64,000 nt of DNA from NCBI RefSeq assembly GCF_017876295.1, contig NZ_JAGINT010000002.1:2852001-2916000 (forward strand), given 5' to 3'. Positions 27,272-36,859 of the stretch are shown piece by piece; position 1 is the stretch's first letter, and each line of letters starts with the position of its first letter. The stretch comes from Kribbella aluminosa. Its GTDB lineage: Bacteria > Actinomycetota > Actinomycetes > Propionibacteriales > Kribbellaceae. A program made the translations under genes and the position numbers. The notes beneath the pieces were generated by a model. That model worked only from the letters and a program-made list of their open reading frames with translations. It did not search any database and was not told where the DNA came from.

Positions 27272-28191
27272 GCGTGGCCTCCCGCCCGCGAGTTCGGGTC
27301 CAGGGCATCGCGGAGCCCGTCGGCGATGAAGGCCATCGAGACGGTCAGCAGAGTCAGCGTCACGGCAGGGAACCAGAACTGCCACGGAGCGCTGTAGAGC
27401 AGCGAGCTGCCGTCACCGATGAGCGCTCCGAGAGACACATCGGGGGTCTTGACGCCGAACCCGAGAAACGACAGTCCGGTCTCGGCCTGGATAGTCGTCA
27501 CGACGCCGAGGGTGAAGTGGATGGTCAGCATCGAGCCGATGTTCGGTACGATGTGGCGCCGCACGACGGCGGCCGCTCCGAGTCCCATGTAGCGGGCGGC
27601 GGCGACGTACTCGCGTTCGCGCAGCGACATGGCCATCGTCCACACGACGCGGGCGTAATACATCCAGCCGAAGACGATCAGAACGACGATCAGCATTCGC
27701 CAATTGCCGTTCACACTGTTCGACACGAGGGCCAGGATGAGGAAGCTCGGGACGACGAGCAGGAAGTGGATGATTTCCAGCACGATGCGTTCGATGCGGC
27801 CACCGAGGTAGGCCGCGATGGAACCGACGAAGGCAGAAACCGCCGTTGTGCACAGCGACACCAGCACACCGATGGTGAGCGAACGCTGGATGCCATGTGC
27901 CAGTTGGGCGTACACGTCGTTCCCCGACCCCGTGGTACCGAACCAGTGCTGACGACTCGGGCCGGTGCCGATAGCAAGGAAGTCGACGTCGCTGTAGGTC
28001 CAGTGCACGAGGTGGCCGCCGATCATGCCGAACAGTGCAATCAAGACGAAGACGCCGACGCCGGCGACGGCCGTCCGATTGCGCAGGAACCGCTTGAGGT
28101 ACAGCCGAGACTTCCGGGTACTCCGAGGCAACGTTCGTGCCTCCAAGGAATTGCGGGTAACGCCGTCGGCGCGGACGGTCTGGTTGGCCAC
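27268..28191 (-). CDS. Peptide ABC transporter permease, DppC/OppC type
   Basis: 307 aa from a GTG at 28191, one base after the preceding stop. A cytoplasmic N-terminus precedes six membrane segments. HWFGTTGSGNDVYAQLAHG is the DppC hallmark and YVAAARYMGLGAAAVVRRHIVPN is the EAA loop that docks the ATPase. It pairs with the DppB-type permease to form the channel. Confidence 0.92.
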   Translation of the reverse strand: MANQTVRADGVTRNSLEARTLPRSTRKSRLYLKRFLRNRTAVAGVGVFVLIALFGMIGGHLVHWTYSDVDFLAIGTGPSRQHWFGTTGSGNDVYAQLAHGIQRSLTIGVLVSLCTTAVSAFVGSIAAYLGGRIERIVLEIIHFLLVVPSFLILALVSNSVNGNWRMLIVVLIVFGWMYYARVVWTMAMSLREREYVAAARYMGLGAAAVVRRHIVPNIGSMLTIHFTLGVVTTIQAETGLSFLGFGVKTPDVSLGALIGDGSSLLYSAPWQFWFPAVTLTLLTVSMAFIADGLRDALDPNSRAGGHA

Positions 28192-28192
28192 G

Positions 28193-29176
28193 TCAGCTCA
28201 CCCGCACCCGCGGGTCGAGGATGCCGACCACGACGTCGGAGAGCACAGCACCGATCGCCGTGACGACGGAGCCGAAGGCGGCCACGGCGACGGCACCGTG
28301 GATGTCATTCTTGGAGATGGTGGTGACGAAGTATCGCCCCATGCCTTCCCAGCCGAAGATCGTCTCTGCGATCACGGCACCCGTGAAGATGCCGGGTATC
28401 GAGAACGCTATGGAGGTCGCCACCGGGATGATCGAGGTGGGCAGCGCATGGCGCCGGATGGCGGTCGCCTTGGTCAGCCCCTTGGCTCGGGCGGTGCGGA
28501 CATAGTCGGCACCGATGTTGTCGAGCAGCAGCGCCCGTTGCAGGAAGTGATAGCCGGAGTAGCCGGTGACGACCAAGGTGACCGTCGGCAGGATCAGGTG
28601 CTGGACACCGTCCAGCAGACCGGGGAGGAAACCTCGCGTGCCGACGCTACCGGACCCGGCGACGAACAGCACCGTTCGGCCGAGCTGGTTGTTCAGTGCG
28701 ATGCCGGCCACCACAGCGGCAAGTGCCATCACCGGCGTGGGGATGTTGAGGGTCACCACCGACACCTGCTGCAGGATTCGATCGGAAGCCTTGTACTGGC
28801 GGGATGCGGTGAAGACACCGAGCGCGATCCCGATCAAGGCCGTGAGCACGGTTGCCCCGAGAACGAACTCCGCGCTGACCCAGATCCGGGTCGCGACCTG
28901 GTCGTTGACCGAGGCACCCTCCGGGCTGGCGCCCCAGTTCCAGTGCAGGACGATCGCGGTGATCCAGTCCCACCAGCGGTGCAGGATCGGTTCCTTGTCG
29001 TTGAGGTTGAAGCGGGTCAGATTCGCATCGACAGCGAACTCGGGCACCGGTGGTCGCCGCTGGAGGTAGTTGGCGCGGGGGTCGAGGAAAGCCGAGGCCA
29101 GGAAGTAGGTGAGATTCGTAGCCAGGACGATCATCAGCGCCCAGCCGAGGATCCGGCGCAGGATGTACTTCGTCAT
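28193..29176 (-). CDS. Peptide ABC transporter permease, DppB/OppB type
   Basis: 327 aa from the ATG at 29176, with AAGGG nine bases upstream. KYILRRILGWALMIVLATNL is the typical first membrane segment. A periplasmic loop and the EAA motif (YVRTARAKGLTKATAIRRHAL) follow, and the C-terminus ends in DPRVRVS. First gene of the importer operon, divergent from the S9 peptidase gene. Confidence 0.92.
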   Translation of the reverse strand: MTKYILRRILGWALMIVLATNLTYFLASAFLDPRANYLQRRPPVPEFAVDANLTRFNLNDKEPILHRWWDWITAIVLHWNWGASPEGASVNDQVATRIWVSAEFVLGATVLTALIGIALGVFTASRQYKASDRILQQVSVVTLNIPTPVMALAAVVAGIALNNQLGRTVLFVAGSGSVGTRGFLPGLLDGVQHLILPTVTLVVTGYSGYHFLQRALLLDNIGADYVRTARAKGLTKATAIRRHALPTSIIPVATSIAFSIPGIFTGAVIAETIFGWEGMGRYFVTTISKNDIHGAVAVAAFGSVVTAIGAVLSDVVVGILDPRVRVS

Positions 29177-29405
29177 CGACGATCCCTTCTCGTCGTAGAG
29201 GCCCGGAAGCCGTTCGGCGCTGAGGGGAGGTCTATCGAGCCGACGAGCGGCGTGGAGCACATATCCGCCACTGGCACGATCCGGCCAGCAGGGTCAGGTG
29301 GGTGACAGAGGTGCGCAATCCGGCCATTGGCGCGCCTGGGACCATGCCGACGGCAACTTCCGCAAGAGTTTCTGAGTCAAATGCGGACCACTACCAAGGA
29401 AGCCC

Positions 29406-31481
29406 ATGGCCAGCGACTTTCTCGAGGACCAGATCAGAACCCGCAACTTCTCGCTCGGACGACCGACACAGCTGAAGGTGAGTGCTGATGGGCGGAGAAT
29501 CCTGTTCTGCCGCGCTGCGAACGGCTTCAGCGATCTCGTCAGCCTCTGGTCGTACGACGTCGAGAATGGAACTGAGCAACTGCTGTACGAGCCTGACAGA
29601 TCGGATTCACCGCTGGCAGCCGAGGAACGGGTACGTCGGGAGCGGCAGCGGGACCGCTCGCGCGGAGTGAGCCGGTTCAGCACAGATACTTCAGGTACGT
29701 TGATCGTGACCGCGGTCGAGGGTCGGCTGATCGTGGTTGACGCCGCGAGTGGATCCGTTCGTGAGATGCCAACAGCGGGCCCGGTCATCGCGCCGTCGCT
29801 GAACCGAGCAGGAACTGCCGTGGCTTATGTGAGTGGTGGGTGTCTGTTCGTGCTGGAGCTCTCGGACCTGCACAGCAAGGCGTTGCTGCAGTCTCCCGAG
29901 CCCGAGGTCAGCTATGGACTGCCCGAGCACGTCGCTGCGGAGTCGTTCGATCGTCAGGAGGGCTTCTGGTGGTCGCCGGATGGTCAAAGCATCCTCGTCG
30001 CTCGCGTCGACAACTCGCGGCTGCCGGTCGTCCACCTCGCCGACCCCACGGACCCGGTCGCCGAGCCCAGAAGTCTGCGCTATCCCACGGCCGGCGGACC
30101 GAACGCCGATGTGAGCCTGTCGATCGTCGGACTCGACGGGCGGGCTACGGAGGTCGTCTGGGATCGGTTGGGCTATGAGTACCTTCTGCGCGTCCTGTGG
30201 GACGCGCACGGGCTGCTGATCATGGTCCAGAACCGTGCGCAGACAAAGATTGTCCTGCTGGCCGTGGATCCGGCGACCGGGGTGACCCGCGAAATCTATG
30301 CCAGGGAGGAAGCAACGCCTATCCCGGTCCGGACCGGAGTCCCCGCGCGGCTCGCCTCAGGTCAGGTCCTGTGGATCGGCGGCGGCGGCGACGCGGTCAG
30401 CCTGCTAGTGGACGGCGAAGTCGTGACACCGCGCGAGCTGCAAGTTCGTGCGGTCATCGACGTCGAAGGCGACAGCGTTCTGTTCCGGGCCACCGACGAG
30501 CCGACCCAGACCCACGTTTACCGGTGGACGCCGGACGACGGAGTGATTCGGGAGTCGACCGATGCGGGGGTGCACGATGCTGTGCGTGGCGGAGGGACCA
30601 TTGCGCTCTCGAGCCAAAGTCTTGACCTCGACGGTGTGCAGGTCGTCGTGCGTTCACAAGGGCGCCCGGACGGTGGAATCGCCTCCCGCTCGCATCCGTC
30701 GCCGACTCCAAGGGTCGACATCTTCCGGGCCGGGCAACGGGACGTCCGGACTGCCGTCGTTCTGCCCCGCGACGAGAAGTTGGCGTCCGGACCACTGCCG
30801 GTCCTGTTCGCGCCGTACGGCGGACCGGGTGGACAGCGCGTGACTCAGGCGCGTGGCGGTTATCAGCTGCCGCAGTGGTTCGCCGACCAGGGCTTCGCCG
30901 TGGTCATCGCGGACGGCCGTGGGACCCCCGCTCGGGGCCGAGCGTGGGAGCAGGCGATCTGGCTGGACAAGGCCGGCCCCGTGCTGGAAGACCAGGTGGC
31001 GATCATCGACGATGTCGCCGCCCGCTACCCGCAACTGGACTTCGGGCGGGTCGGTATCCACGGCTGGTCGTTCGGTGGGTACCTTGCCGCGCTCGCGGTA
31101 CTCCGGCGCCCGGACGTGTTCCATGCCGCCGTCGCTGGTGCCTCGGTGACTGACCAGCGGCTGTACGACACGCATTGGGCCGAGCGTTATCTGGGACATC
31201 CCGATGAGCAAGCAGCGGCGTACGACCGGTGCTCGCTCATGCTCGAGGCGCACCAGTTGCGTCGACCGCTCCTGATGGTGCACGGCTTGGCCGACGACAA
31301 CGTTCTGCCAGTGCACACGTTCCGCCTGTCCGAGGCGCTGACAGCCGCAGGCAGGCCACACGGTGTGGTGCCGCTGCGAGGGGTCAGCCACATGATCTCC
31401 GATCCGGAGGTCGCGATAGCCCTGCGCCGCATGGAGGTCGAGTTCTTCCATCAACATCTGGGTACGTCCACCCGCGTATAG
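29406..31481 (+). CDS. S9 family prolyl oligopeptidase (DPP IV-like)
   Basis: 691 aa, no signal peptide. The N-terminal beta-propeller includes FDRQEGFWWSPDGQSI, resembling the Glu-containing segment that holds the substrate N-terminus in dipeptidyl peptidase IV. The C-terminal hydrolase domain has GIHGWSFGGYLA with the nucleophile Ser555, Asp in VHGLADDNV and His in GVSHMIS. It likely trims imported peptides inside the cell, fitting the divergent oligopeptide importer (dppB starts 229 bp to the left). Confidence 0.9.
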   Translation: MASDFLEDQIRTRNFSLGRPTQLKVSADGRRILFCRAANGFSDLVSLWSYDVENGTEQLLYEPDRSDSPLAAEERVRRERQRDRSRGVSRFSTDTSGTLIVTAVEGRLIVVDAASGSVREMPTAGPVIAPSLNRAGTAVAYVSGGCLFVLELSDLHSKALLQSPEPEVSYGLPEHVAAESFDRQEGFWWSPDGQSILVARVDNSRLPVVHLADPTDPVAEPRSLRYPTAGGPNADVSLSIVGLDGRATEVVWDRLGYEYLLRVLWDAHGLLIMVQNRAQTKIVLLAVDPATGVTREIYAREEATPIPVRTGVPARLASGQVLWIGGGGDAVSLLVDGEVVTPRELQVRAVIDVEGDSVLFRATDEPTQTHVYRWTPDDGVIRESTDAGVHDAVRGGGTIALSSQSLDLDGVQVVVRSQGRPDGGIASRSHPSPTPRVDIFRAGQRDVRTAVVLPRDEKLASGPLPVLFAPYGGPGGQRVTQARGGYQLPQWFADQGFAVVIADGRGTPARGRAWEQAIWLDKAGPVLEDQVAIIDDVAARYPQLDFGRVGIHGWSFGGYLAALAVLRRPDVFHAAVAGASVTDQRLYDTHWAERYLGHPDEQAAAYDRCSLMLEAHQLRRPLLMVHGLADDNVLPVHTFRLSEALTAAGRPHGVVPLRGVSHMISDPEVAIALRRMEVEFFHQHLGTSTRV

Positions 31482-31880
31482 GCGCAGCACCCGCAGGACC
31501 TTGCGCAACAACCCGCCCCGCTGGCGTCGGACGGCCGGCGCGATGACCAGTGCCGGCCAAGCCGGCAGCAGCGCGGCGAAGATCCCGATCAGTAGGTCGA
31601 GCCAGAAGGATCCGGTCAGAGCTGATCCACCACCCGCAGCCGTGAGGCCGCGGGCGTAGGCGCTTCGGCGTGAATCGCGCCTTGCTCGAACGCGGCGAGT
31701 TCGGTGGCGACCGGCTCGATGGCATCACGGCCGCCAGGCCGCCTTCGTCGTCGAAGTAGTCGCCTTCGGCCATCTTGGCCCAGCCAGTTGCCGAGGCGCT
31801 CAGGGCCGGCATACAGCGCGCCGAGGGACCGCAGCTTGCGCCAGACCTGTACACGCAGGATTCCGGCCCCACGGCTCTCG
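31482..31880 (-). pseudogene. Debris: DUF1232-like membrane fragment and an unassigned partial protein
   Basis: On the minus strand about 31630-31490 reads GSFWLDLLIGIFAALLPAWP and RRQRGGLLRKVLRVL, a segment resembling the start of small DUF1232-type membrane proteins, then runs into unrelated sequence. Overlapping its start, another minus-strand frame ends IHAEAPTPAASRLRVVDQL with a TGA at about 31620; its upstream part is broken and I do not recognise it. Neither is an intact gene. Confidence 0.35.
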
Positions 31881-32363
31881 GCATAGGGGCTGCGGCGTTC
31901 CAGGACGGGCTGCCGTTGTTCGGCGATGCGTTCGCCGTGGCCCAGGACGGCGCGGCCGGGCGATCCGGGCGAGGGCGGTGGCGATGGCCTCCGCCCAGAC
32001 CGGCAATCTTGAGCGGACCTTCCTTACCTGGCAGCGAAGACCTTGTCGAAGGTGCTCGGGAGCGCGACGGTCGGTGGGTATCGGGTCGAGCGAGTCGACG
32101 TCTTCACCAACGTCGGGCGTCGCCGATGTCGAGCAGGTCAGCGCTGCGGTTCGATTCGCGCGGACCGGGGCGCGATCCTGCCCATCAACGCGTTGAACAT
32201 CGACTGCCACTGCCGGCCATCCAGGCTGTCGCCGGCGACCTCCGTCACATCAGCTGGATTCCACAAACCCGGCGTGATGACGCGGTGGCTGCGCCACGCA
32301 CACCACCATGCCGCACATCGCCATGTCCCCCAGACCCTCAGCGGCGGGTGAAAGGGAAAAGCG
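31881..32363 (-). pseudogene. Debris with an IS701-like transposase N-terminal scar
   Basis: At about 32255-32145 on the minus strand a frame gives DGRQWQSMFNALMGRIAPR and SARIEPQR, then a stop. This resembles the start of IS701-type transposases (a WQxxFxxLMxRIxxRFxRVEPR pattern). The rest of the transposase is missing. No terminal repeats are visible. The remaining bases hold no supportable gene. Confidence 0.35.
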
Positions 32364-34167
32364 TCAGTCGAGGGTGTACGCCGCGGTCTGTATTCTGTAA
32401 AGCTCGGCGTAGCGGCCATCAGCGTTCAGCAGGTCCTGATGTGTGCCGTGCTCGACCAGGGTGCCCTTGTCGAGGACGAGGATGAGGTCGGAACCGGCGA
32501 CGGTGGAGAATCTGTGCGACACGATGACGGTGATGGCTCCGGTGCTGCGGGCGAGCGACCGGGCCCGTTTCATGTAGCGCTCGAAGATGGTGTGTTCGCT
32601 GGGCGCGTCCAGGGAAGCTGTCGGCTCGTCCAGGACGAAGAGCAGGGGAGCTTGGCGCATGGAGGCACGCGCGAGGGCGGTCTTCTGCCATTGACCCTCG
32701 GAGAGGTCGACGCCGCCGAAGGCCCGGCCGAGGCTGGTGTCGAGACCGTTCGGCAGACTGTCCACAATCCCGTCGGCATCTGCCTGCCTGACGGCGTCGG
32801 CGATGCGCGCGGAGTTGGAGATGTGCTGCAGGTCGCCGAGTCCGACGGCCTCGGCGAACGTGGTCTGCGGGTAACGGCCGAAGTCCTGGTATGCGGCGCT
32901 CGTTCGCGCGCGCCAATCGTCGGTGTGCAGGGCGGCCAAGTCAGTGCCGTCGACCAGAATGCTGCCACTGTCCGGTTGGTAGAACTTGCCCAGCAGCTTG
33001 ATGAGTGTGGACTTCCCCGAACCGTATTCCCCGACGACCGCAACTACTGAACCCGCCGGCAGGGTGACACTCACGTCCTGCAGCGCCGGGTGCAGCGTGC
33101 CTGGGTAGGTGTGGCACACACCCTTGAACTCGATACCGTCGCGCAACGCGGGCGGTGGGGGGAGGGTTCCGTTGGCACGCGCACGGTCGGTTTCCGCATA
33201 GGATCGTAGCCAGAGATACGGCTCGATGACGACGCCGGCGCTCATCGTGCCGGTGAGCTGGCTGACCGCGGCCTGGACTGTCTGCTGCAGCGACGCGGCG
33301 AGGGTCACGGTCATCACCACGTCTCCCACCGAGCGGCCCGAGGTCGTATGCATGACCACGAAGGCGAGCGTGGCGGTGAACCCGGCGGTGAAGGCTGCCC
33401 ATCCCACCAGCCTCCACAGGAAGGCATGCAGCCGAGCGCGGAAGCGTTGCCGCACCATGACGTTCCATGCGTGGTTCTGGTGCTCGAGGAGTCGCTCGGT
33501 GGCACCGCTGATGCGGATCTCCTTGCTCGCGGCAACGTCGGTGGAAAGTTCGAACAGGCGTCGCTGGAGGCGGAACTTCTCGGCGGTTGCAGTCTGGGCC
33601 TGATGGTGCAGCCTTCGCGCACGGGAGTCGCACCACAGCGGCACCGCCGCCAACGCGAACAGACACAGCAGCCAGGGCGACACGCTACCGAGCAGGAGCA
33701 GCACGAGCAGGAGTTGTACGGCCGAGAAGAGCGTGCGGATGGCGGTCCACATGCCGGCCACGAGTTCCCACGAGGAGGTCCGCAGCAGGCCGATGCGGTC
33801 CAGGTAGTCTCCGCGCTCCATGTGCTCGGTGCCTTCGAGCGTCGCGACCTCGTGGGTGATTCGGCTCGCCAGCCAGGCCGGACCGATCTTCTCGACCACC
33901 AGGAAGTTGCCGATCAGGTCACGTAGGCGTGCGGTCACCAACGTCGCCGTGGCTGCCAGTGCCGCTCCGCAGGCTCCGATCAGCGCCTCGGTGCTGTCGC
34001 CGTACGCGGCCCCCGTTGGCGGCAGCGCGCAGGGCCAGCGCCATTCCCACCCCGGCCAGCAGGGTTACCACCTCGACGGCGAGGTTCACGGTCATCAGCA
34101 CCGGGGTGCGCTCGCTGGTCACGCGCAAGATGTCCCACCAGAAGCGAAGGTAGCGAGCACTGTTCAT
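32364..34167 (-). pseudogene. ABC exporter half-transporter (membrane + ATPase), single frameshift
   Basis: ATG at 34167 overlaps the stop of the preceding ABC gene (ATGA). The first 53 residues (RYLRFWWDILRVTSERTPV, VVTLLAGVGMALALRAAANG) are followed by a shift in the C run at 34010-34014. One base fewer gives AAYGDSTEALIG, continuous with the membrane domain. The ATPase has Walker A GEYGSGKST, an altered signature LSEGQWQK and Walker B LFVLDEPTASLD. Corrected length is about 600 aa. It probably forms a heterodimer with the preceding exporter gene. Such pairs export peptides, lipids or drugs. Confidence 0.82.
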
Positions 34168-35999
34168 CGGGCTTCGTCCTCGATCCTGTCGTTGTCACCG
34201 GAGCGGAAGCGCTCAGCTTGAATCGTGAACAGGCGTGCGTAGGTGCCGCGCTGTGTCATGAGTTCGTCGTGCGTGCCGCTCTCCGTGATCCGTCCGCCGT
34301 CGAGCAGGACGATGCGGTCGGCGTCGCGGACGGTGGACAACCGGTGAGAGATCAAGACAATGCCGGCATCCCGCCGGCGGTCAACGATCCGATGGAACAC
34401 GTCGAACTCGGTGCGGACGTCCAGGTGCGCGGTCGGCTCGTCCAGGACGAGCACATCCACGCCGCTGCGGACGGCATACAAGGCCCGTGCCAGCACGACT
34501 TGCTGCCATTGCCCGCCGGACAGATCAACCCCTCCGGTGCGCGAGCGCGACAGTGGCGTATCCCAGCCCCCAGGAAGCTGGGCAACCAGTCCGGCGAACC
34601 CCGCGTCCTCGGCTGCCTCGACGACACGGCTGTGTTCGGCCGGGACACTCGCACGGCCCAGCGCGATGTTCTCCGAGACGGACAGCGGGTAGCGGACGAA
34701 GTCCTGGAACACGATCGCGAGACGCCGTCGCCACTGTGCGGCCTCGAGGTCGGCGATGTCTACACCGTTGGCAGTGATGCGGCCCGACGTCGGGACGTAC
34801 AGGCCCCCGAGAAGTTTGATCAATGTGGACTTGCCGGCGCCGTTGAGCCCCACCACGGCAAGCAGTTCGCCGGGATGCAGGGTCAGGTTCAGATGGGTGA
34901 GGACGGGCCGGTCCGTCCCTGGATAGCGGAACGATACGTCTTCGAAACGAATGACGACGCGACCTTCGGGGATCGTCGCTGCGGCAGCCCGCACTGCATC
35001 CTTCTCGCTCTCACCGAGATCCCGTTCCAGTTCGTCCATTGCTGTCAGGCCCGGCAACGCTCCGTCGATGTCGACGGCGTCCGTGTAGCTGAGGGCGCCG
35101 AGCACCGACCACGCTGCGGCAAGGACGGCCGTCTCGACGGCGACGGTGCCCGGACCGTACACGGTGTCCCACATGACCAAGAAGTACGCCGCGAGCAACG
35201 GCGGCCCGACGACAACAGCCACCAGCCACTGCCGTTTCGCGCTACGCTCGGCTGCCGCCCAGGTCGGTGCGCATTGCGCCAGCGTGTGGTGCCGGGACTT
35301 GGCCGTCGCCCAGTCGGCGAGGCCGAACGTCCGGACCTCCTTGCCCTCGGTCCACTCCGTCGCGAGCTGAGTCCAGTGCCGGGCATGGATCTCGTCCATC
35401 AGACCGGAGCGGTCAAGCGAGAGTGCGGCGGCGAATTCCCGGCGCCACATCCATCGGCAGAAGAGGGCGGGAAGCAGCACAAGGGCAACGAGCCACCACG
35501 CATAGGCGGCGAGCACCAGGCACGAAGCCAGCAGGCCGACGTAGCGCACCGCCAGCGCGAGCTGAGCCAGGGCCCCTTCGCCCGGAGTCCGTTCACCCCA
35601 GAACTCCCGCTCTCCGCGCGCGAGTCGCAGCAACTGGCGCGTACGCGGACGTTCCAACGCATCGATCGTTGCGGCACGGGAGACCAGGCGGACCACAGCG
35701 GCCCGGTGTTGACCGTCGATGCGCTGCAGAGCCAGGTACGTCAGCGGGCCGGCCAACTCCTGGGTGATCCGGCCGAGGAGGAAGGCGCCCCCAAGGAGCA
35801 CAACAGGCAGCAATGCGCTGTCGACAATGGCCTCTTGCGGTCCGTTCATCAGCCTGCCTACCAGGAACCCGGTGGCGAGCGCGGTGCCTGCGGGAACCAG
35901 TGCGGCCACTGTCTCCACTGCGGCGACTGTCACCGCCAGACCGATCCCGGCCTGCCGAAGAATGAGCATCAGTAGAATCCGCTTCTTCAATGACGCCAC
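34164..35999 (-). CDS. ABC exporter half-transporter (membrane + ATPase)
   Basis: 611 aa from the GTG at 35999, with GAGGGGG about eight bases upstream; the frame is open much further upstream but that part is not protein-like. Six membrane segments (about 10-310) are followed by an ATPase with Walker A GLNGAGKST, signature LSGGQWQQ and Walker B VLVLDEPTAHLD. The start lies inside the 3' end of a candidate small-peptide gene. The partner half-transporter follows with an ATGA overlap. Similar fused pairs accompany bacteriocin or lanthipeptide genes in actinobacteria; substrate here is unknown. Confidence 0.9.
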   Translation of the reverse strand: MASLKKRILLMLILRQAGIGLAVTVAAVETVAALVPAGTALATGFLVGRLMNGPQEAIVDSALLPVVLLGGAFLLGRITQELAGPLTYLALQRIDGQHRAAVVRLVSRAATIDALERPRTRQLLRLARGEREFWGERTPGEGALAQLALAVRYVGLLASCLVLAAYAWWLVALVLLPALFCRWMWRREFAAALSLDRSGLMDEIHARHWTQLATEWTEGKEVRTFGLADWATAKSRHHTLAQCAPTWAAAERSAKRQWLVAVVVGPPLLAAYFLVMWDTVYGPGTVAVETAVLAAAWSVLGALSYTDAVDIDGALPGLTAMDELERDLGESEKDAVRAAAATIPEGRVVIRFEDVSFRYPGTDRPVLTHLNLTLHPGELLAVVGLNGAGKSTLIKLLGGLYVPTSGRITANGVDIADLEAAQWRRRLAIVFQDFVRYPLSVSENIALGRASVPAEHSRVVEAAEDAGFAGLVAQLPGGWDTPLSRSRTGGVDLSGGQWQQVVLARALYAVRSGVDVLVLDEPTAHLDVRTEFDVFHRIVDRRRDAGIVLISHRLSTVRDADRIVLLDGGRITESGTHDELMTQRGTYARLFTIQAERFRSGDNDRIEDEAR

Positions 36000-36131
36000 T
36001 GGGCGACCCCCTCGACTAGACCGACGGCGACTATTGCAGACACGACCACATTCGCGCAAGGAGAAATACCCGAAAGTCCATTTGACGGCGCCTGAAATGA
36101 CGCCGAGAGCCTGGTGATTAATATCCTTCAT
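35987..36131 (-). pseudogene. Candidate small exported/bacteriocin-like peptide (single frameshift)
   Basis: ATG at 36131 (or 36146) begins MKDINHQALGVISGAVKW in an AT-richer stretch unlike its surroundings. The original frame then becomes Arg/Ser-rich. If one base is removed from the CCC run at 36069-36071 it instead continues FGISPCANVVVSAIVAVGLV and EGVAQWRH to a TGA at 35987-35989. That gives 47 aa with a polar leader-like start, one Cys and a hydrophobic helix. The 3' end overlaps the exporter GTG by 13 bases, which would couple translation. The same one-extra-base defect occurs in other genes here. No modification enzyme is adjacent. A chance small frame is the alternative. Confidence 0.4.
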
Positions 36132-36146
36132 CGCCAATGAGGCCAT

Positions 36147-36859
36147 TAATCCGGCTCTTTGCAGTGAGTCGGCGTCGTCCCGTGGTTGGCTGTGCTCCGG
36201 CCTGGCGGCCGGCGCACGCATGCTGGACTCGGAGGCGTTGGCTGCTGGGGCTTCTGGCTCCGCAGGCGCCTCGGCCGACGTCCTGAATGAGTCTGTTGGT
36301 GCTGCAGTCCTGGCGGTCCGGATTGTGCCCAGGCGGCCGCGGCGAAGGTGCCGACGGGCGCAGGTGACGGCGACCGTTTTGACTGTCTCGAGGATCTCGG
36401 CGACGACCGCCCCGTTCCGGGCTTGTGGTGCTCGACGTTGGTCGGAAGCATGCCCCTGAAGGCCAACCTCTGCGTCTGCTGCAAATGAACTAATGGCAGT
36501 CGTTGTCACGGTGATGCAGCGCAGGTGTCCGCGGTTCAACGAGCCAGCCCTAGCAATATTCGGCGGGCCGCCGAGGCTGTCCCGACACTCGACGGGATCG
36601 TGCAGCAAATCGGACTGGACTATCAAGGTGATAGGCGCCCCTCGCCGACCAATTCCTACCGAGATGTGCCTCGTCGAGATCGCTGACCCGAAATGGACGC
36701 ACCCACGGAATCCGGATCTCTTCGATGTCCCGCTCCTCAGATTCTTCGTGCGACGACGGGAGGAAGGACGGCACCCGGAAAAAGTTGTGCAGGCGGTCCG
36801 GGCGATAAAGAGGTCGGGGTCCGAGAACAGCCGGGTGCGTTGGCGGTGCCAACAGACGT
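36147..36859. other. Gene-free stretch upstream of the exporter locus
   Basis: No frame on either strand has family resemblance or convincing codon use. A forward frame at 36493-36861 (122 aa) is open but low-complexity at its start and unlike any protein I know. Several inverted or AT-rich patches occur, none convincing. Confidence 0.45.

Noticed and set aside
28025..29305. Plus-strand open frame of 426 codons
   Set aside because: Opposite the DppB/DppC permease genes; rich in Asp, His and Gly as expected for antisense of membrane proteins.
34218..35975. Plus-strand open frame of 585 codons
   Set aside because: Antisense of the ABC exporter gene, which has complete Walker and signature motifs.
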